Below, piece after piece: positions 26,675-34,997 of a stretch of DNA of 64,000 nt. Position 1 is the first letter of the stretch. Every line of letters starts with the position of its first letter. The position numbers and the translations under genes are program-made. The notes below the pieces were generated by a model. It saw only the letters and a list, made by a program, of their open reading frames with translations, searched no databases and was not told where the DNA came from. The stretch comes from an uncultured Shinella sp. (GTDB lineage: Bacteria > Pseudomonadota > Alphaproteobacteria > Rhizobiales > Rhizobiaceae): NCBI RefSeq assembly GCF_946479415.1, contig NZ_CAMLFY010000006.1, forward strand, positions 26,131-90,130, written 5' to 3'.

Positions 26675-26937
26675 CGATCTACGCGACCGACAGACTGTGG
26701 GACGAGGCCGTCATCCTCGAGGGTGAAGGGCGCGTTTTGCGCGTACACAGCACGCGGGACGCCCTGCTCTGCCTCAAGAACCATTGGCCGATCGAAGACG
26801 GCCCTGCTCATCTGACGGCAACCAGCGTCGGCGAGCAGGGGTTGACCAGCGACGACGACCCGGCCTTTGCCCGCCGGGCCTTTATCGAAGCCGCCAAGGA
26901 AGCCGGCTTCAGCGTGAACACGTGGACGACGGCATAG
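26671..26937 (+). CDS. DUF982 family protein
   Basis: 88 residues. The DUF982 pattern is seen: WDEAVILEGEGRVLRVHSTRDALLCLKNHWP, then DPAFARRAFIEAAKEAGFSV. DUF982 proteins are small, largely rhizobial, and of unknown function. The start overlaps the CBS gene stop by four bases, so the two are translationally coupled. A second, diverged DUF982 gene lies at 36345-36599. Confidence 0.75.
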   Translation: MTIYATDRLWDEAVILEGEGRVLRVHSTRDALLCLKNHWPIEDGPAHLTATSVGEQGLTSDDDPAFARRAFIEAAKEAGFSVNTWTTA

Positions 26938-26967
26938 ACCCGTCGCCACATTCGAAGGGACATCACC

Positions 26968-27231
26968 GTGCAAGACGACGAACGCCAGGAATGGATCAAC
27001 AAACGTGCCTACAGCTTGTGGGAGGCCGATGGCCGCCAACACGGCAAGGACCGGGAACACTGGGAGCAGGCCGTGCGTGAGCGCGACGAGTTCGAGAAAG
27101 TCGTGCTCCCCGAACATCTGCTCAAGAAGCGCAATTCGGTCGAAGCCGACGCTGAAACCCGCAAGGCCGTTGCCGCCCGTAGAAAACCTCAACCAACACC
27201 CAGCACCAAAATGCCATCACTCCTCCCGTAG
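26968..27231 (+). CDS. DUF2934 family protein
   Basis: 87 residues from GTG with gaaggga upstream. The DUF2934 signature is near the N-terminus: WINKRAYSLWEADGRQHGKDREHWEQA. The C-terminal half is charged and low in complexity. Function is unknown; in rhizobia such proteins commonly sit in small stress-related operons. It follows DUF982 by 30 bases and ends just before the convergent DUF2442 gene. Confidence 0.75.
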   Translation: MQDDERQEWINKRAYSLWEADGRQHGKDREHWEQAVRERDEFEKVVLPEHLLKKRNSVEADAETRKAVAARRKPQPTPSTKMPSLLP

Positions 27232-27250
27232 CGCAGTCATCCCCAATGCA

Positions 27251-27670
27251 CTACTGACCACCACCCGCCACCTTGCGCGGACGGCCGCCCTTTCGGCCGT
27301 TCTCACGCGCAGCAGCGGTCTTCGCACGTGAACGGGCCCGTCCACCAGCAGCACCGAGCTGCGCCGCCATCCACTTCTTGGAGCCGAACACGCCTTGCAG
27401 AAGCGCCGGCACATACATATCGGCATCGAGTGCCGGCCAATGCAGGCCGAGGCCGGAGGGGCTGATTTCGATTTCGGCGAGATCGAGCGGATTTGCATCG
27501 GCAAGTCCCTCGGCCAGGCGGGGCGGAAAAGCGATTTGCACACCGGTATTCAAATTGATGACAATTCGTGCCGTGCGACGATCATAGCGCGCTGAGACCG
27601 CAAAACCGTTCTCCCGCGCCACAGCCATCCGCTTTTCGGCCTGTGGGACGTCCTGTTCAGTAACGGCCAT
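27251..27670 (-). CDS. DUF2442 domain protein
   Basis: 139 residues. The DUF2442 core reads RIVINLNTGVQIAFPPRLAEGL followed by LAEIEISPSGLGLHWPALDADMYVPALLQGVFGSKKWM. A basic C-terminal tail (about residues 112-139, Arg/Lys-rich) could bind nucleic acid. Start at 27670 lies inside the last 14 bases of the DUF4160 gene, so the two are co-translated. DUF2442/DUF4160 pairs recur in bacteria in a toxin-antitoxin-like layout, but no activity has been assigned to my knowledge. Confidence 0.75.
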   Translation of the reverse strand: MAVTEQDVPQAEKRMAVARENGFAVSARYDRRTARIVINLNTGVQIAFPPRLAEGLADANPLDLAEIEISPSGLGLHWPALDADMYVPALLQGVFGSKKWMAAQLGAAGGRARSRAKTAAARENGRKGGRPRKVAGGGQ

Positions 27671-27905
27671 GAATCGTTCTCCATTCTGCACACAAGCTCG
27701 CCAAAACTCCGGCGAGCGCAACCTCTATTCTATTCAGTTCGGGGCCATTGAAGCGGAAACTCTCCCGCAGCACCGGCGGACCATCGGGGCAATGCAGAAT
27801 AAATACCGCCTCGCCCGTAGCGCCCCTGACATGAACGTGAGCGGGTCGATGGTCGTTGGGATAGATGACTACACGCAGGCCATCAAAGCGGAAGACTGTC
27901 GGCAT
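27657..27905 (-). CDS. DUF4160 domain protein
   Basis: 82 residues. The compact fold pattern of DUF4160 is clear: GLRVVIYPNDHRPAHVHV, a GEAVFILH segment, then a terminal helical part (ELNRIEVALAGVLASLCAEWRTIHG). The conserved NDHRPAHVHV segment with paired His residues resembles a ligand- or metal-binding site. It is the upstream partner of the DUF2442 gene with a 14-base overlap. Confidence 0.8.
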   Translation of the reverse strand: MPTVFRFDGLRVVIYPNDHRPAHVHVRGATGEAVFILHCPDGPPVLRESFRFNGPELNRIEVALAGVLASLCAEWRTIHGRY

Positions 27906-27956
27906 AGCCGACTATATCAAAACCCAAGCGCTTCGGAAAGCGCCCGTCAATGCGCC

Positions 27957-29024
27957 TTAAATTCTCGGCTGATCACAGAGCCCTGGTGTTTTTTTGCCCG
28001 CGCGGCGGCGGGCATTCCGACGGTTTTCGAGGAAGCGCAGCAGCCGTTCCTCTTCCGCCCGCAACCCCTTGATGGCGAGTGGTGGACGGCGCATCGCGAG
28101 ATGCAATGTCTCCGGCGCCTCAGTGAGCGCGATGACATCAGGGTGAATGTAGCTCGACCGGGCGATGGCCGGCGTGTTGTGCAGGGCCTCGGAGGCCGCG
28201 AGCGCCATGGCCTTGATCGTGGGCCGTCCGCCCTCTTCGATGGCGTGGTGGGCCATGGCAAAGGCCGCGAGGCTTCCCGCCCAGGTGCGGAACGTCTTGG
28301 CCGAGACCGCGATGCCGGCGATTTCGGCGAGATAGCCGTTGAGCCGGCCGGAATCGATCGGGCGCACCAGGTTCGTCTCGTCCTTCCAGACGAAGAGCTG
28401 CCGGCCGGGCAGATCGGCGCTGTCTTCCAGGATGCGCTGCAGGCGCGGATGCTTCAGCGTGCGGCGCACACGCTTGCCGCCCTTGGCGGTAAAGCGCAGT
28501 TCGATCCGGCCATCAGCCAGCGTGACGTGGCGCTTCAGCAGCGTCGTTGCGCCATAGGTCTTGTTTTCCTCCGCATAGGTGCGGTTGCCGACGCGCAACT
28601 GCGCCTCATCGAGCAGCACGGTGATCGCCGCCAGCATCGTATCGACCGTGCCCGGCGCGCCATCCAGATCGCGCCGTACGACGCGGCGGATTTTCGGCAG
28701 CGCCCGGCCGAAGGCGATGAGCTGGCCGAACTTGTCGCCGCTCTTCAACGCCTGCCAGTCGGCATGATACCGATACTGCTTTCGCCCCCGCGCATCATAG
28801 CCGGTCGCCTGGAGGTGCCCGTTGTCCTGAATGCAGATCCAGACATTCTGATAGGCCGGCGGCAGGCCCAGCGCCGAGATGCGCGCCTTCAACGCCGCAT
28901 CCCGCACGAGGGCACCATCCGGTAGGCGGTAACAAAAGCTGCGGCCTGCACGCTGACGCCGGATTCCGGGTTCGCTGTCGGAGACATAGACGAGACCGGT
29001 TTGCGAAAGCGTGTCAGGCGCCAT
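27957..29024 (-). CDS. Type IB DNA topoisomerase (poxvirus-like)
   Basis: 355 residues. N-terminal domain about 1-90 (GLPPAYQNVWICIQDNGHLQATGYDARGRKQYRYH) and catalytic domain about 110-320, with the active-site residues recognisable as R148 (GNRTYAEENKTYGATTL), the Lys in the LRFTAKGGK strand, R246 (KTFRTWAG) and the nucleophile Tyr292 (IARSSYIHPDV). Bacterial IB enzymes relax supercoils and are accessory to topoisomerase I. The stop of glgX lies 9 bases upstream on the same strand, so the two genes are probably co-transcribed. Confidence 0.92.
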   Translation of the reverse strand: MAPDTLSQTGLVYVSDSEPGIRRQRAGRSFCYRLPDGALVRDAALKARISALGLPPAYQNVWICIQDNGHLQATGYDARGRKQYRYHADWQALKSGDKFGQLIAFGRALPKIRRVVRRDLDGAPGTVDTMLAAITVLLDEAQLRVGNRTYAEENKTYGATTLLKRHVTLADGRIELRFTAKGGKRVRRTLKHPRLQRILEDSADLPGRQLFVWKDETNLVRPIDSGRLNGYLAEIAGIAVSAKTFRTWAGSLAAFAMAHHAIEEGGRPTIKAMALAASEALHNTPAIARSSYIHPDVIALTEAPETLHLAMRRPPLAIKGLRAEEERLLRFLENRRNARRRAGKKTPGLCDQPRI

Positions 29025-29033
29025 GGCACACCG

Positions 29034-31118
29034 TCAGTTCACAGGTTCGAAGACGGCGATGCTCGCGCCATAGACCGTGGCCGGGCTTTCCGCCGCGTGC
29101 TCGGCAAAGGCATCGTCAGTCGCGCCAGTGTCCAGCACGCGTTTCCAGGCCGTGATGCCGTTCACGGAGGGCAGCTTCACCGCGCAATCGCCGCCGGCAT
29201 TGCAGACGAGGAAGAGCTGATCCAGACCTTCGCCGTTCGCCGGCTTCGAGAGGAAGAGCCCGAGAGCGCGCAGATTGCCGTCCTTCCAGGCGGCATCGCT
29301 CATGAAGCCGCCATCCGGCTTGTACCAGGCGATCTCGATCGAACCGTCCTCCGCCGCGTCTCCCGTCAGGAAACGTTCCTGCCGCAGCGCCGGATGCGCC
29401 TTGCGGAAGGCAATCGCGCCCTTGCAGAAATTCAGGAAGGGATCGTCGAGCCCGCTCCAGTCCGTCCAGCCGATCTCGTTGTCCTGGCAATAGGCATTGT
29501 TGTTGCCGTTCTGGCTGTTGCCGAGTTCGTCGCCACCGAGCAGCATCGGTACGCCCTGGCTCAGCATCAGCGTCGCGATCATGTTGCGGCGGCGCCTGTC
29601 GCGGGCGGCGATGATGTCGGCGTTGTCGGTTACGCCTTCCGCACCCAGATTGTGCGAATGGTTATCCGAGTGGCCGTCGCGGTTGTCCTCGCCATTGGCC
29701 TCGTTGTGCTTGCCGTCATAGGAGACGGTGTCCATGAGCGTGAAGCCATCATGGGCGCTAATCAGGTTGACCGAGGAGGTCGCGCCGCGATCGGAGTGGT
29801 TGAACTGCGGCGCCGAGCCTGTGAGGCGCGAGGCAAGGCCGGCGACCAGCCCGCCATCGCCCTTCCAGAACCGGCGCACGTCGTCGCGGTATTTGTCGTT
29901 CCATTCGCGGAACGGATAGGGGAAGCCGCCGACCTGATAGCCGCCATCGCCAACATCCCAGGGCTCGGCGATCAGCTTGACGCCCGAGAGGATCGGGTCC
30001 TGCCGGATAGCGTCGAAGAAGGTGCCGTCGCGGTCGAATTCGATGTGGCGCGTGCGCCCGAGCGTGCTGGCTAGATCGAAGCGGAAACCATCGACATGCA
30101 TGACGCCCACCCAGTAGCGCAGGCTGTCCAGCACCATGCGCAGCACCATGGGATGGGCGATGTTGACGGTGTTGCCGGTGCCCGTCGTGTCGTAGGAATG
30201 GCGTGGGTCGTCCGGCGACAGGCGGTAGTAGCTGAGATTATCGAGGCCGCGGAAGCTGAGCGTCGGGCCACGCTCCGAGCCTTCCGCCGTATGGTTATAG
30301 ACCACATCCATGATGACCTCGATGCCGGCGGCATGGAAGCGCTTCACCATGGTCTTGAATTCGGTGATGGCCTTGCCGGAGAGGAAACGCGGCTGCGGCG
30401 CGAAGAAGCCGAGCGTCTGGTAGCCCCAATAGTTGCGCAGGCCCTTTTCGAGCAGGTAGCGGTCATCGGGGAAATACTGGATCGGCAGAAGCTCGATGGC
30501 GGAAATGCCCATGTCCACCAGGTGCTCGATGATCGCATCGCTCGCCATGCCCATGAAGGTGCCGCGAAGCTCCTCCGGCACACCGGGATGGGTCATCGTC
30601 ATGCCGCGCACATGGGCTTCATAGATGATCGTATCGGTCCAGGGCCGGCGGATGGCGGCGTCGCCCGCCCAGTCGAAATCCGGATCCTGCACCACGCCCT
30701 TGACCATGAAGGGCGCACTGTCGCGCTCGTCGAAGGATAGATCCTCCGCCGCATCACCGATCTTGTAGCCGTATAGCGCATCGTCCCACTGGATTTCGCC
30801 GAGAACCTGCTTGGCATAGGGATCAAGCAACAGCTTGTTCGGGTTGAAGCGATGGCCGGCCTTCGGATCATAGGGGCCGTGCGCGCGGTAGCCGTAGACG
30901 GTGCCCGGCTTCAGGCCGGCAATGTAACCCGACCAGATATCGCCCTCGCGCTTGGGCAAGGCCAGACGCGCCGTCTCTTCCTTCCCGTCGGGAGAAAACA
31001 GACACAGCTCCATCTGCTCCGCATGGGTGGAAAACACCGCGAAATGCGTGCCGTCACCGGTGAATTCGGCGCCAAGCTCCGGCTTCATGAAGTCGAGTTC
31101 GGAAAAAGAATAGCTCAT
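29034..31118 (-). CDS. glgX: Glycogen debranching enzyme GlgX (GH13 isoamylase type)
   Basis: 694 residues. An N-terminal carbohydrate-binding module (LGAEFTGDGTHFAVFSTHAEQMELCLF) is followed by a GH13 barrel with VIMDVVYNHTAEGS, the nucleophile region DGFRFDLAS, the acid Glu in KLIAEPWDVG and the SAHDGFTLMD segment. It hydrolyses alpha-1,6 branches of limit glycogen. Start at 31118 has aaggggac upstream. It is divergent from treZ with 206 bases between, suggesting joint control of glycogen-to-trehalose conversion. It could also be called TreX by context. Confidence 0.92.
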   Translation of the reverse strand: MSYSFSELDFMKPELGAEFTGDGTHFAVFSTHAEQMELCLFSPDGKEETARLALPKREGDIWSGYIAGLKPGTVYGYRAHGPYDPKAGHRFNPNKLLLDPYAKQVLGEIQWDDALYGYKIGDAAEDLSFDERDSAPFMVKGVVQDPDFDWAGDAAIRRPWTDTIIYEAHVRGMTMTHPGVPEELRGTFMGMASDAIIEHLVDMGISAIELLPIQYFPDDRYLLEKGLRNYWGYQTLGFFAPQPRFLSGKAITEFKTMVKRFHAAGIEVIMDVVYNHTAEGSERGPTLSFRGLDNLSYYRLSPDDPRHSYDTTGTGNTVNIAHPMVLRMVLDSLRYWVGVMHVDGFRFDLASTLGRTRHIEFDRDGTFFDAIRQDPILSGVKLIAEPWDVGDGGYQVGGFPYPFREWNDKYRDDVRRFWKGDGGLVAGLASRLTGSAPQFNHSDRGATSSVNLISAHDGFTLMDTVSYDGKHNEANGEDNRDGHSDNHSHNLGAEGVTDNADIIAARDRRRRNMIATLMLSQGVPMLLGGDELGNSQNGNNNAYCQDNEIGWTDWSGLDDPFLNFCKGAIAFRKAHPALRQERFLTGDAAEDGSIEIAWYKPDGGFMSDAAWKDGNLRALGLFLSKPANGEGLDQLFLVCNAGGDCAVKLPSVNGITAWKRVLDTGATDDAFAEHAAESPATVYGASIAVFEPVN

Positions 31119-31324
31119 GTAATGCGTCCCCTTCGAGCGAGCAGATGGCCTCCCCGGATAAAGCTGCGACAGGCTGCAGCGGTTGCCCGATCGCACCCCA
31201 CGGTTCTCCACCGGACCGTTTATCAGGCGCGAAAAGGCGATGATGCAACGCGAAAAGGTGCTGATTGTTCCGGAACAATTTGCTGCCCGACCGGTTCCGA
31301 TCTTGTCGAACAGAGAGGAAGCGG

Positions 31325-33178
31325 ATGACGGAGCCATCGATGACGCAGCGCAGCTGGGGGCCGGTTTTGGAAAAGGACGGCGGCGTCACGTTCCGCCTTT
31401 GGGCACCGGCAGAAGAGGCGGTCACGCTTCTGGTCGAAGGCCGGGAAATTCTCATGCAGCGCAGGGACAATGGCTGGCACAGCCTGAGGAGAGAGGCGAA
31501 GGCCGGCGACAGCTACGCCTTCCGCCTTCGCGACGGCACCACGCTGCCGGACCCCGCCGCCCACGCGCAGATGGACGATGTGCACGGCCCCTCGCTTGTC
31601 GTTGATCATGACGCCTATGCTTGGAAAAATACCGGCTGGACGGGACGCCCCTGGGCGGAGGCGGTTCTCTACGAACTGCATATCGGCACCTTCACGCCTG
31701 AGGGCACGCTCCGCGCCGCAATCGACCGCCTGGCGCATCTGCGCGCGCTCGGCGTCACCGCCATCGAACTCATGCCCGTCGCCCATTTCGCCGGCCTGCG
31801 CGGCTGGGGTTACGATGGCGTGCTGCTCCATGCACCGCATACGGCCTATGGCACCCCCAATGATCTGAAGGCCTTCGTCGATGCCGCCCATGGCGAGGGC
31901 ATGATGGTGCTGCTCGACGTCGTCTACAATCACTTCGGGCCTGTCGGAAACATGCTGCCGCGCATCGCGCCGGATTTCTTCCATCCCGAGCGGCACACGC
32001 CATGGGGCGCGGCCATTGCCTTCGACGAGCCGGCCGTGCGGCGCTACTTCATCGAAAATGCCCTGCAATGGATCGTAGACTATCGCTTCGATGGTCTGCG
32101 GCTCGATGCGACCGAGCAGATCGAGGACGAGAGCGAGACGCATCTGTTGATCGAGCTTGCGGAAACCGTGCGGGCGGCAGCGCCCGACCGAAATATTCAC
32201 CTTGCGGTGGAGGATCTCCAGAGCCGCAAGAGCCTGCTGAACCGCGACGGCGGCATCGCCAGGCATTATACCGCCGGCTGGAACGACGAATTCCACCATG
32301 CCCTGCATGTCGTCGCGACCGGCGAGACGGGTGGCTATTATGAGAACTTCTTCGACGATACGTTTGGTACGTTGCGAGAAGCCACGGCCAAGGGCTTCGT
32401 CGGTGCAGATCGCGCCAAGGACCGCGTCGGCCCGGCACCACAGGATCCGCTTCCGCCCGACGTCAACATCAATTTCCTGCAGAACCATGACCAGATCGGC
32501 AACCGCGCCTTTGGCGACCGGTTGGCGAGCCAGAGCGATCCCGACCTGCTCAAGGTCATGACGGCGCTGCTGATGCTATCCCCACCCGTGCCGCTCCTCT
32601 TCATGGGCGACGAATATGGCGAAGAGCAGCCCTTCCAGTTCTTCGCCGATTTCGACGGCGAGCTTGCCCATGCGATCAAGACCGGGCGTAAGGCGGAAGC
32701 GGAAAAATTCGGCGGCCTGCCTGACGACAAGACCCTTGCCGACCTGCCCGATCCGCTCTCGGAAGAGACTTTCCAACGCTCCAAACTCGACTGGTCGCGC
32801 GCTGCCACGCGCGAAGGCCGGCAGCGGATAGCGTTCATCCGCGAGCTGATCGGCCTGCGCCAGCGGCATATCGCGCCGCTGCTGAAGACGGGGACCGTCG
32901 AGCCGCACATCCTGCCTGCCGACGACGGCATCGTCGCCATCGACTGGCGGTCACCCGGCGGAACGCTCCTTCTTCGCGCCAATCTGGTGGAGGAGAACGG
33001 AGCACCCTCCCCCTTGCCCGGCGAAACGATCTACAGCCTTTCGCCGGCTGCGAAGGCCGGCCCTTGGATATCCGTCGCCTTCGACAGGACACGACGGATT
33101 TCGGAACCAAAAGTGCCCTCGGCTGTTCCTACGGAAATGGTTTTCGAGAGGTCCTCATGCATATCGGCGACATCATGA
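31325..33178 (+). CDS. treZ: Malto-oligosyltrehalose trehalohydrolase TreZ
   Basis: 617 residues. N-terminal beta-domain (WGPVLEKDGGVTFRLWAPAEEAVTLLV), YELHIGTFTPEGT, then GH13 barrel with nucleophile Asp261 (DGLRLDATEQI), acid Glu296 (HLAVEDLQS) and the NFLQNHDQIGNRAFG segment. TreZ releases trehalose from maltooligosyltrehalose made by TreY; no treY lies in this window. Start at 31325 has gaggaag. The last roughly 25 residues are unusual for the family and the gene end overlaps the CBS gene start by 22 bases. Confidence 0.92.
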   Translation: MTEPSMTQRSWGPVLEKDGGVTFRLWAPAEEAVTLLVEGREILMQRRDNGWHSLRREAKAGDSYAFRLRDGTTLPDPAAHAQMDDVHGPSLVVDHDAYAWKNTGWTGRPWAEAVLYELHIGTFTPEGTLRAAIDRLAHLRALGVTAIELMPVAHFAGLRGWGYDGVLLHAPHTAYGTPNDLKAFVDAAHGEGMMVLLDVVYNHFGPVGNMLPRIAPDFFHPERHTPWGAAIAFDEPAVRRYFIENALQWIVDYRFDGLRLDATEQIEDESETHLLIELAETVRAAAPDRNIHLAVEDLQSRKSLLNRDGGIARHYTAGWNDEFHHALHVVATGETGGYYENFFDDTFGTLREATAKGFVGADRAKDRVGPAPQDPLPPDVNINFLQNHDQIGNRAFGDRLASQSDPDLLKVMTALLMLSPPVPLLFMGDEYGEEQPFQFFADFDGELAHAIKTGRKAEAEKFGGLPDDKTLADLPDPLSEETFQRSKLDWSRAATREGRQRIAFIRELIGLRQRHIAPLLKTGTVEPHILPADDGIVAIDWRSPGGTLLLRANLVEENGAPSPLPGETIYSLSPAAKAGPWISVAFDRTRRISEPKVPSAVPTEMVFERSSCISATS

Positions 33179-33528
33179 CCCGCAATGTTCACCTCGTCCG
33201 CCCGGAGGAGACGTTGCAATATGCTGCGAGCCTCATGGCGGAATGGGATATCGCCTTCCTGCCGGTCGCCGATGCCAGCGGCCTTGTGGGCACACTGACG
33301 GACCGCGACATCATCCTGCGCGCGGTCGCGCCCGGCTTCGATGCCGAGACCACCAAGGTTTCCGACATCATGACCACCAACATCACCTATTGTTACGAGG
33401 ACGAGGAGCCCGCCGGCGTGCTCGCCAACATGCAGTCGCTGCACCTGCGCCGTCTCGCCGTGCTCGACCGGCAGAGCCGCCTTTCCGGCGTCGTGTCGCG
33501 GACGGATTTCAAGCGGCACAACATCTAG
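33157..33528 (+). CDS. Two-CBS-domain protein (second copy)
   Basis: 123 residues, a CBS pair: HIGDIMTRNVHLVRPEETLQYAASLMAEWDIAFLPV, GTLTDRDIILRAVAPG, then VSDIMTTNITYCYEDEEPAGVLANMQSLHLRRLAVLDR and GVVSRTDFK. It starts inside the end of treZ (22-base overlap, gagaggt upstream), so it is co-expressed with treZ. Its stop shares the palindromic CTAG with the stop of the convergent UdgX gene. Confidence 0.88.
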   Translation: MHIGDIMTRNVHLVRPEETLQYAASLMAEWDIAFLPVADASGLVGTLTDRDIILRAVAPGFDAETTKVSDIMTTNITYCYEDEEPAGVLANMQSLHLRRLAVLDRQSRLSGVVSRTDFKRHNI

Positions 33529-34997
33529 ACCGAAAAGCTTTTTGCCAGATGGCCGACATCCCTGAGGTCCTCGAGAAAGAGAGCCTGCTGGCGCCGGCGT
33601 TCGGCCTCATCGGGCAGGCGCAGCAGAAACGAGGGGTGGATGGTCGGATAGAGCACGACATTGCCCTCCATCGCGGCATCCCGCATTGAAATGGGCCGGC
33701 TGCGCACCTGGCTGAGCGGGCGCCGATCGCCCGTCAGGGCATAGAACGCCGTGGCGCCGAGCGCCACGATGATGCGCGGTTTGACGAGCTCGATTTCCTT
33801 CGTCAGCCACCAGTGGCAATGATCGATCTCGCCGCGGTTCGGCTTTTCGTGGATGCGGCGCTTGCCGCGCGGCTGATATTTGAAATGTTTGACCGCATTG
33901 GTGAGATAGAGCGTCTCGCGCACAAGGCCGGCTTCCTTCAGCACGCCATCCAGCACTTTTCCGGCCGGTCCGACAAAGGGGCGACCCGCAAGATCCTCCT
34001 GATCGCCCGGCTGCTCGCCCACCATCATCATCGTCGCCGCCGCCTGCCCCTCGCCAAAAACGGTCTGCGTCGCCGTGCAATGCAGCGGGCAGCGCGTGCA
34101 GTGCCGAGCCTCTTCGCGCAGCCCCTCCAGCGTGCCGGCTTCGGCAAAACCGATGGGCGGCATTGTTTGCGCGGCTTCCTGAAGCCTGTAGTGAAAGGTC
34201 GGCGGGTCGCTGGCGGCCCGCTCGGCCATGGCGCGCACATTGGCTTCCGCATTGGCGATCAGCTCGGGAATGAGAGCCGCTTCAGGCAGGTTGCGCCAAT
34301 ATTTCTTCGGCATCTCCGCCTGCATGGCCTTGGTCTTCAGCCGCGCAGGATTGAAGATGCTGGCATAGTAGGTGCGCCAGAGCGCGTCCGTCGGGTCGCC
34401 GTGCCCGGGGTCCTCGCCCGGCCGCATATCGGCGATCAGGCTTTCGCCGTCCCAGCTCGCCGTGCCCTTCGGCGTGGCGATGATCCAGTCCATATCGGCA
34501 AAGCGCCGGCGGAAGAACGGCGCGGTGCGGGCAACGATGAAATGCGTCGGCTCGAACCAGGCGAAGAACCGCCGGCGGCCTTCCACCTCGCCCGCGATTT
34601 CCTTGAAGCGCACGAAGGCCGTCATCTTGTGGCTGTCGCGCGCAACGTTCTTGGCGAGCAGCCGTGCCCAAGCGACATCCTTGTCCGCCGTCAGTTCCAG
34701 CAGGCGCCGGTCGGATTGCAGGCGCCAGAGCAGGCGATAGAGCAGGTGAAAACGCCCCGGCTCCGTATGGCACACAACCGCCTCGGCCAGCGGCAGGAAC
34801 GCCTGCGGCACGGCGAGCGGCGTGGCTGCGGCTTTCGGCGCCGGCAGGTCCGGCACGGTGCTGGCTTCGAAAAGTTCGATATCGCCCTTTATGCGCCAGT
34901 CCACCTCCCGCGGCGAGATGCCGGCAGCGGCAAGCGCGCGGGCGGCATCGCGCCACTCGGAAAAATCACCGCGGGCAAGAAGCGGGATCGTCCACAT
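33525..34997 (-). CDS. UdgX-type uracil-DNA glycosylase fused to an N-terminal DUF4130 domain
   Basis: 490 residues in two parts. Residues about 1-245 match the DUF4130/TIGR03915-type domain (FHLLYRLLWRLQSDRRLL, MTAFVRFKEI, FAWFEPTHFIVARTAPFFRRRF). Residues about 285-490 are a family-4-like uracil-DNA glycosylase with C300-x2-C303 and C394 as Fe-S ligand candidates, GEQPGDQEDLAGRPFVGPAGK at 327-347, and HPSFLL with His454. The loop GKRRIHEKP (His383) is the UdgX hallmark; in mycobacterial UdgX this His bonds covalently to the abasic site. The ATG overlaps the upstream radical SAM stop (TGATG), so the two genes are translationally coupled. Confidence 0.9.
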   Translation of the reverse strand: MWTIPLLARGDFSEWRDAARALAAAGISPREVDWRIKGDIELFEASTVPDLPAPKAAATPLAVPQAFLPLAEAVVCHTEPGRFHLLYRLLWRLQSDRRLLELTADKDVAWARLLAKNVARDSHKMTAFVRFKEIAGEVEGRRRFFAWFEPTHFIVARTAPFFRRRFADMDWIIATPKGTASWDGESLIADMRPGEDPGHGDPTDALWRTYYASIFNPARLKTKAMQAEMPKKYWRNLPEAALIPELIANAEANVRAMAERAASDPPTFHYRLQEAAQTMPPIGFAEAGTLEGLREEARHCTRCPLHCTATQTVFGEGQAAATMMMVGEQPGDQEDLAGRPFVGPAGKVLDGVLKEAGLVRETLYLTNAVKHFKYQPRGKRRIHEKPNRGEIDHCHWWLTKEIELVKPRIIVALGATAFYALTGDRRPLSQVRSRPISMRDAAMEGNVVLYPTIHPSFLLRLPDEAERRRQQALFLEDLRDVGHLAKSFSV

